A program made the translations under genes and the position numbers. The notes beneath the pieces are model-generated. The model ran no database searches, had not been told where the DNA came from, and worked only from the letters and a program-made list of their open reading frames with translations. Of a DNA stretch of 64,000 nucleotides, positions 60,562 to 64,000 are shown piece after piece. Origin of the DNA: Flammula alnicola (taxonomy: Eukaryota > Basidiomycota > Agaricomycetes > Agaricales > Strophariaceae); NCBI GenBank assembly GCA_015499995.1, contig JADNRV010000037.1:186001-250000 (forward strand), read 5' to 3'. Positions within the stretch are counted from its first letter, which is position 1. Each line of letters starts with the position of its first letter.

Positions 60562-63183
60562 TTAAGAGACCCAGACTAGCGTGCATCAGTCAGTCATCGT
60601 CGCCAATCACACACAACGACGGGCAGAAAGAACTTACAGGCAAGCGAGATGACGAAATAGAGCGACACGAGCCTACATCAACAACAAATATCAGCCAAAC
60701 ACGAATACAACGCAGCAACGACGATGTGGGGACGTACATCAACCCCTCCATATAATTCGACTTTCCATCCTGGATGAGCGTGTTCACGAGGAGCACAGAG
60801 ACGAAGAGGATGATAGTCTACAAACAACTCGGCGTCAGAAAGCAAGAAAGAAAAAACGAAAAAGACGAACCTCAAAGTTGGCGAAGAACAGCGTCAGCTC
60901 ATGGCCAGATCTAGATAGTGACGTGACCAGAATCCTTATCAGACAAAACAGCAGTAAAAAAATATCGTGGAGTAGGAGTACGCACATCCATCCAACAACG
61001 ACCAACAACGGGACGACAAAGCCGCGATTTGCTGCAATATCAATAACACGTCAGCGCCCATGCACCATGCCCAAAGTGCACAACAAAGGAAGAAACGCAC
61101 AATCGAGCTCCCAACGCTAATCGTGATCGTAAGCTCCATCTGGTCCTTCATCGCCATCCACACCGACGTGACGTGCTCCGCCGCGTTCGCCTACAACAAC
61201 AGATAACGATGCCTTCCGTTAGTAATAGTATCTGATGCAAGCGTCGGACAGAGACACGACGTCAGCAGGACGGACTTACGACTATAGGCAACAAGATCAA
61301 CCCAATAAACGCCTTCGGCACATGATACCTCTCCGCAAACTCCTCGATCGACGCCACCACTACATTGTGTGTGTTTTTTTTTGTAAAAGAAAAATTAAAG
61401 GAAAAAAGACAACCGATCAGTACCGACTCCAAAAAAAAACCGACGACGACGACGAATGAAAGAAAAAAGCAACGCACGATAGTCCGCACAAAACGACGTA
61501 ACAACCGTAACCAGCAGCAGCGACACGGCAGCCGCGACGACACTCATCTTGGGCGCTTCCTCCGCCTCCTCCGACTCGCGCTGGCTCTCCACGTCCGCAG
61601 CTGCCTCCGTCGTCGTGGTCGTTGTCCCGTTCTGGGCCGCAGCTGGCGCGGCACAACCCGAGTGCGCCGCCGGCTGGGCTACCTGGTTGTTGTTCTGCGG
61701 CTTGCACCCACACTGTCCCGCACACAAGCCCTTGCACCCGCACTGGCACTCACACTCCTCTTTGTTGTTGGAGTCGTACAGATGCGAGTGGGAGACGAGC
61801 TACATAGTTGTAGTCAGTCGTCATCAGATCGCGAAGACAGTGAACAACGAGACGACGACGACGCACCTGGAAGTAGAGATACGCGCAATACACGAGCAGG
61901 AGCACGATCGCCGTCCCACGCGAGATGATGAGCAGGCCTTTCGTGTTGCTTTTATCTGCTCAAATGAAAAAATAATAGATATGCGCGTGCATCAATAACT
62001 TTGCATGTCGACAACGCGAGGTAACAATAATAAGCGGACGTACCGTCAAGTGTGCTCTGATACGCCGCCGGAATGACAAGAGCTAAGGGCGGCAGAAGGA
62101 ATTAAGTAAGCACAGCGTTCGGGAATTATATATGAGGCGCAGGAAAGAGTTAATTTTGCCACAGGCCAAAAATGGGACTTACTGATACAAGCCAAAGTCA
62201 TCAACTACAAGAGAAAGTATAACTTTAAGAAATGAGTAAAGACAGTTGATATGCAAGGACTCACAGAGCTCGAACTAGAGGACGTGAACAAAAGAATAGC
62301 AAGTGCATAGGTAAGCAAGTATGACACAGAGAGAACGCGCGCGCATTGGTGCGGCGGAAGCGGAGGGAAAGAGGCTTACGCTTGAGCCGCGGTGACCTGG
62401 AATAAACTTTCGTTGCGCTCGTAGCCTGCGGCGAGGAAGGAGCACCCGAGGACGAGGAGGATGTTGGACAGGATGGAGCCGAGCATCTAGAAGAGCGGAG
62501 CCAATCAAATAAAAAGGGGGAGAGCATGGGAAAGGAGAGAACATGAACGCGGTGAGACGCAGGTAAGAACGTCAGTCAACGGAGGCTAAGCACGTATCCG
62601 AGAACGCGCACGTACAGAAGTTTGGACGATGCGGATTTCATCTGTGAACGGGTTGGTGAGATGAGTATATTATATTTGGGTAGGAAGAGATATACCTTGG
62701 AGAAGAGCAGCGATGCCGACAATGATCTCAACGGCGTTGCCGAAAGAGGCATTGAGCAAACCAGCCAGGGTCTGCCCAAGACTGGCTGACATTTGGTCCG
62801 TTGATTCACCGAGGAGCTGCACACAAAGAAATGAGGATGAGGACGGTGTACAATATATTATGCATCGATAGCAGGGCGACGAAATATACCTTTGCAAGAG
62901 GCATGATAGCGAAGAAGCTAAAGCCAAAGCGGAGAGCAACATCCCATTGCAAATGGTGCGCGATGGCGCTAAGAGGGACAAAGACGAGGAGGACGTTGAA
63001 GTAGGAGCTGAAGATGTACCACTTGTACGACTGGATCCAGGAAGGTTGGCCATCCGCTTTGAGGAACGAAGCGACGCGTGCAGGGAACGGCCTGGGAGGG
63101 GTTGAGGACGAGGGCGATGTAGCAGCATAGCGTGCACCATTAGCGGCAGAAGTAGCGACGAGGGGCGTATTCTCCGTAGCCAT
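60562..63183 (-). CDS. VCX1: Vacuolar Ca2+/H+ exchanger (CAX/VCX1 family)
   Basis: Antiporter that loads Ca2+ (and often Mn2+ or Cd2+) into the vacuole against protons. ATG at 63183 gives MATENTPLVATSAANGARYA. Membrane segments include YFNVLLVFVPLSAIAHHLQW. The first alpha repeat reads LGQTLAGLLNASFGNAVEII, VGIAALLQ with the GNAVE-type selectivity motif. Then SMLGSILSNILLVLGCSFLA, SLMTLACITLVIPAAYQ and LIISRGTAIVLLLVYCAYLY. The cytosolic loop is unusual: ECECQCGCKGLCAGQCGC has nine Cys in 18 residues and is followed by a Gln/Ala/Thr-rich tract. The second repeat has FIGLILLPIVANAAEHVTSV and ELTITISVGSSIQIAAFVVP. It ends with LVSLYFVISLA and FWVS after a last intron (stop 60562-60564). About 480 residues over at least ten exons. 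Confidence 0.94.
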
Positions 63184-63323
63184 GATAGCAGGAGATAAAG
63201 AACGAGGGAGATTGAAAGGAATGTCTTGAGACTTAAATAAAAGTGTGAAAAGTGTTGTGCCGTGGATCGAGTGAGGCAGTGTTCAGAAATGTTTGGGCTT
63301 GGCAAGAAGTATGTGCAGTGACG

Positions 63324-64000
63324 TCACGTGGTATCTACATCGGCATTGAACTCCAACGCGTCGGACAAGTGCTGGATATCGCCATACGCCACCACCACGC
63401 CCTTCTTATTCTCCTTGACCTCTATCACGCTCACTGACGCGTTGAAGCACCCCGACACCATAACGCCTTCTCCGCACTGTGCCTTTCTCGCCCCGATCAA
63501 GTCGCGCACCAGTGTTGTGATCCATCCGCCGTGCGATGTCACTAGCACATTCACCTCTTCTCCGTCGTCGGGCCGCGTGTCCAAAACGTGTCCAAGGATG
63601 CGCTCCTTCCACCATGCCATCGCCCGCTGACTGAACGCCGCGCTCGTCTCTATCGACTGGTCCGCCCCCGTCGCAAGCACAAGCTTCGCCCATTTCCCGC
63701 TCGTGCCCTCCAAGTCGCCCATGAACTAAACATGGCCCTCAAAGGTATGCACGCGAAGAAGAAAATATCAATCTACTCACCCTCTCTCGCAATTCCTGCT
63801 GCTTCACCAACTTCACCTCGGGATGGTGCGCCAGAATCGCTTCAGCAGTCTAACACCATCATCAGCCTCCCTCCTCTCTTGAGCCCTGCTCGAGTAACAC
63901 ACCTTGACAGCCCGACTCAAATCACTGCTAAACGCATACCCAAATTTCACCCCCTTCAGCGCCTCGCCCACCAGCCGCGCCTGCTCCTCCCCCAGCTCAT
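63324..64000 (-). CDS. Histidine phosphatase (phosphoglycerate mutase-like), cut by window edge
   Basis: Member of the histidine phosphatase superfamily. The window holds its C-terminal part: FGYAFSSDLSRAVKTAEAIL (the SSDLxR block), HHPEVKLVKQQELRE, then after an intron FMGDLEGTSGKWAKLVLATG, ETSAAFSQRAMAWWKERILG and VNVLVTSHGGWITTLVRDLI with the second catalytic His of SHGGWI. The end is GDIQHLSDALEFNADVDTT, stop 63324-63326. The RHG motif with the nucleophilic His lies beyond base 64000. TIGAR-like or Pho13-unrelated mutase roles are possible; the substrate is unknown. Confidence 0.87.

Noticed and set aside
61417..61749. Minus-strand frame overlapping the Cys cluster in a second frame
   Set aside because: It is out of frame with the membrane segments of the exchanger. 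The frame carrying ECECQCGC joins them through proper splice sites.

Overview
The window is nuclear DNA from a basidiomycete fungus, most likely an Agaricomycete mushroom. Genes are close together (28 protein-coding genes in 64 kb) and are cut by many introns of about 45-65 nt with GT...AG borders. The proteins are typically fungal (SRP40, NCE101, RPC82, fungal NDE with EF-hands, fungal-type lumazine synthase, NatB subunit), and the F-box gene opens like the expanded F-box families of Agaricomycetes. I see no operons, ribosomal RNA genes, CRISPR arrays or transposons. Both ends cut through genes.

Layout. 1-9.9 kb: mitochondrial NAD(P) transhydrogenase (-, cut by the left edge), an RtcB-type RNA ligase (-), a DHDPS-family aldolase (-), a TruB/Pus4 pseudouridine synthase (-) and a CoA-dependent acyltransferase-like gene (+). 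9.9-14.5 kb: Mediator subunit 16 (-), a proteasome assembly chaperone 3-like gene (+) and NCE101 (-). 14.9-18.9 kb: two different RPA32-type single-strand DNA-binding subunits, tail to tail, with a GDSL esterase between them. 19.3-31.0 kb: NatB auxiliary subunit (-), Nudix ADP-sugar pyrophosphatase (+), FACT subunit SPT16 (-) and RNA polymerase III subunit RPC82 (-). 31.2-46.8 kb: condensin subunit 3 (+), a large acidic protein of unknown function (-), GPI mannosyltransferase 3 (+), EF-hand alternative NADH dehydrogenase (-) and a YTH-domain RNA reader (+). 48.1-57.7 kb: TilS (+), SRP40 (-), lumazine synthase (+), Gtr1 (+) and RAP1 (-). 58-64 kb: F-box protein (+), vacuolar Ca2+/H+ exchanger (-) and a histidine-phosphatase-type gene (-, cut by the right edge).

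Most of these are housekeeping genes that share no single pathway. Several concern chromatin and genome maintenance (SPT16, condensin, RAP1, two RPA32 proteins) and three concern RNA processing or modification (RtcB, TruB, TilS). Six neighbouring pairs are head to head with only about 130-200 bp between start codons, so they probably share bidirectional promoters.

Caveat on sequence quality. At least eight unrelated genes have single-base frame breaks, nearly always one base missing from a short run of one base (G, C, A or T). The conserved protein continues in the next frame. This looks like a homopolymer error of the source assembly, not pseudogenes. CDS coordinates below run from start codon to stop codon and include introns and these breaks.
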